A DNA stretch of 6,775 bases. Source: Nitrospina sp. (GTDB lineage Bacteria; Nitrospinota; Nitrospinia; Nitrospinales; VA-1). Position 1 is the stretch's first letter; each line of letters starts with the position of its first letter. Positions 6,303 to 6,775 of this stretch are shown in pieces. The translations under genes and the position numbers were made by a program. Under the pieces are notes generated by a model. That model did no database searches. It worked only from the letters and a program-made list of their open reading frames with translations, and was not told where the DNA came from. The stretch is from positions 1 through 6,775 of the forward strand of contig JABGTQ010000082.1 in the NCBI GenBank assembly GCA_018647025.1. The letters run 5' to 3'.

Positions 6303-6775
6303 ATGGATGGTCAAGAAAAAAATATAGTTTCAAAAGTTGATAAAAGTAGGTTTTTTTCCCGCCTAAAATTAGGACTCAAGAAAACCCGTGGTAGTTTGGC
6401 CAGTGGAGTTATGAGGGTCGTGAATGGCTCTACGAAATTCGGGCCTGAATTATGGGAGGAATTGGAAGAGGTCTTATTAGCCTCAGATATAGGTGTGCCT
6501 ACAATGACTTGGGTTATGGAAGAGTTGAAAAAGGAAGTGCGAGAATCAACTGTTGTAAAGAAAGAAGAAATCGTACAACTTCTGAAAGAACTTCTTTTTA
6601 ATGCTTTAGAGGAAGTTCAGGTCGAGACAAGATACCCATTAGAAGGTCCTTGCGTAGTGATGATGATTGGGGTTAATGGATCTGGAAAAACAACCACTAT
6701 AGGTAAATTGGCTGCTAGATACAAAAAACAAGGAGAGCTGGTTATGGTTGCAGCTGGAGACACCTTTCGTGCGGC
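6303..6775 (+). CDS. ftsY: Signal recognition particle receptor FtsY, N-terminal part (3' end outside window)
   Basis: The frame is open from the ATG at 6303 to the window edge, giving 157 complete codons. FtsY is the SRP receptor GTPase that docks ribosome-SRP complexes at the inner membrane for co-translational insertion. Residues 1-110 are the basic N-terminus and N-domain helical bundle: [16 protein letters not shown] at 17-32 is the typical FtsY membrane-contacting motif, and [17 protein letters not shown] at 49-65 is the usual N-domain signature. The G domain begins with [10 protein letters not shown] at 123-132 (Walker A/G1), which reads GxNGxGKTTT as in FtsY rather than the Ffh form, then IGKLAAR, and the window ends in the DTFRA motif. 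The acidic A domain is essentially absent, so this is a short-type FtsY. AGGA at 6290-6293 lies nine bases before the ATG, and no other ATG in frame is nearby. It is read away from the radical SAM cluster, so functional linkage is unlikely. Confidence 0.95.
   Translation, partial: MDGQEKNIVSKVDKSRFFSRLKLGLKKTRGSLASGVMRVVNGSTKFGPELWEELEEVLLASDIGVPTMTWVMEELKKEVRESTVVKKEEIVQLLKELLFNALEEVQVETRYPLEGPCVVMMIGVNGSGKTTTIGKLAARYKKQGELVMVAAGDTFRA

Overview
The window looks like an AT-rich Gram-negative bacterial chromosome. A lipoprotein signal with a good lipobox, an FtsY-type SRP receptor and cobalamin-type radical SAM enzymes all point that way. A marine deltaproteobacterial or Nitrospinota-like lineage would fit, but nothing here fixes the taxon and I hold that loosely.

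Layout: (1) positions 2-184 (+), the last 60 codons of an unrecognised gene. (2) 348-1538 (+), a predicted lipoprotein made almost entirely of seven FG-GAP/VCBS repeats, probably a complete seven-bladed beta-propeller. (3) A convergent three-gene minus-strand cluster, read from right to left: a B12-binding-type radical SAM protein (5851-4067, 594 aa), a 211-aa membrane-anchored protein (4000-3365) and a second, paralogous radical SAM protein (3341-1563, 592 aa). (4) About 450 bp of non-coding DNA (5852-6302) with candidate promoters on both strands and an unexplained dyad and nested inverted repeat. (5) 6303 to the window end (+), the N-terminal part of ftsY, cut off just after the Walker A region.

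The most interesting content is the minus-strand cluster. The two radical SAM proteins are colinear paralogues that share an unusual N-terminal signature. Both end in the same roughly 115-residue Rossmann-like domain. The small middle gene encodes that same domain on its own, followed by a predicted transmembrane helix. The domain resembles the N-terminal half of GT9/heptosyltransferase-type GT-B enzymes, but only half a GT-B fold is present. One module in three consecutive genes, twice fused to a radical SAM enzyme and once tethered to the membrane, suggests an undescribed membrane-associated modification pathway, possibly acting on a lipid or glycan. That function is inference. A strong intrinsic terminator lies inside the cluster, directly after the first gene, so the first gene is probably made in excess of the other two unless there is read-through or an internal promoter.

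Three start or boundary decisions matter. The second radical SAM gene is called from 3341, not from the longest ORF start at 3503. The first is called from the ATG at 5851, not the TTG at 5854. The ftsY reading frame has no stop inside the window.
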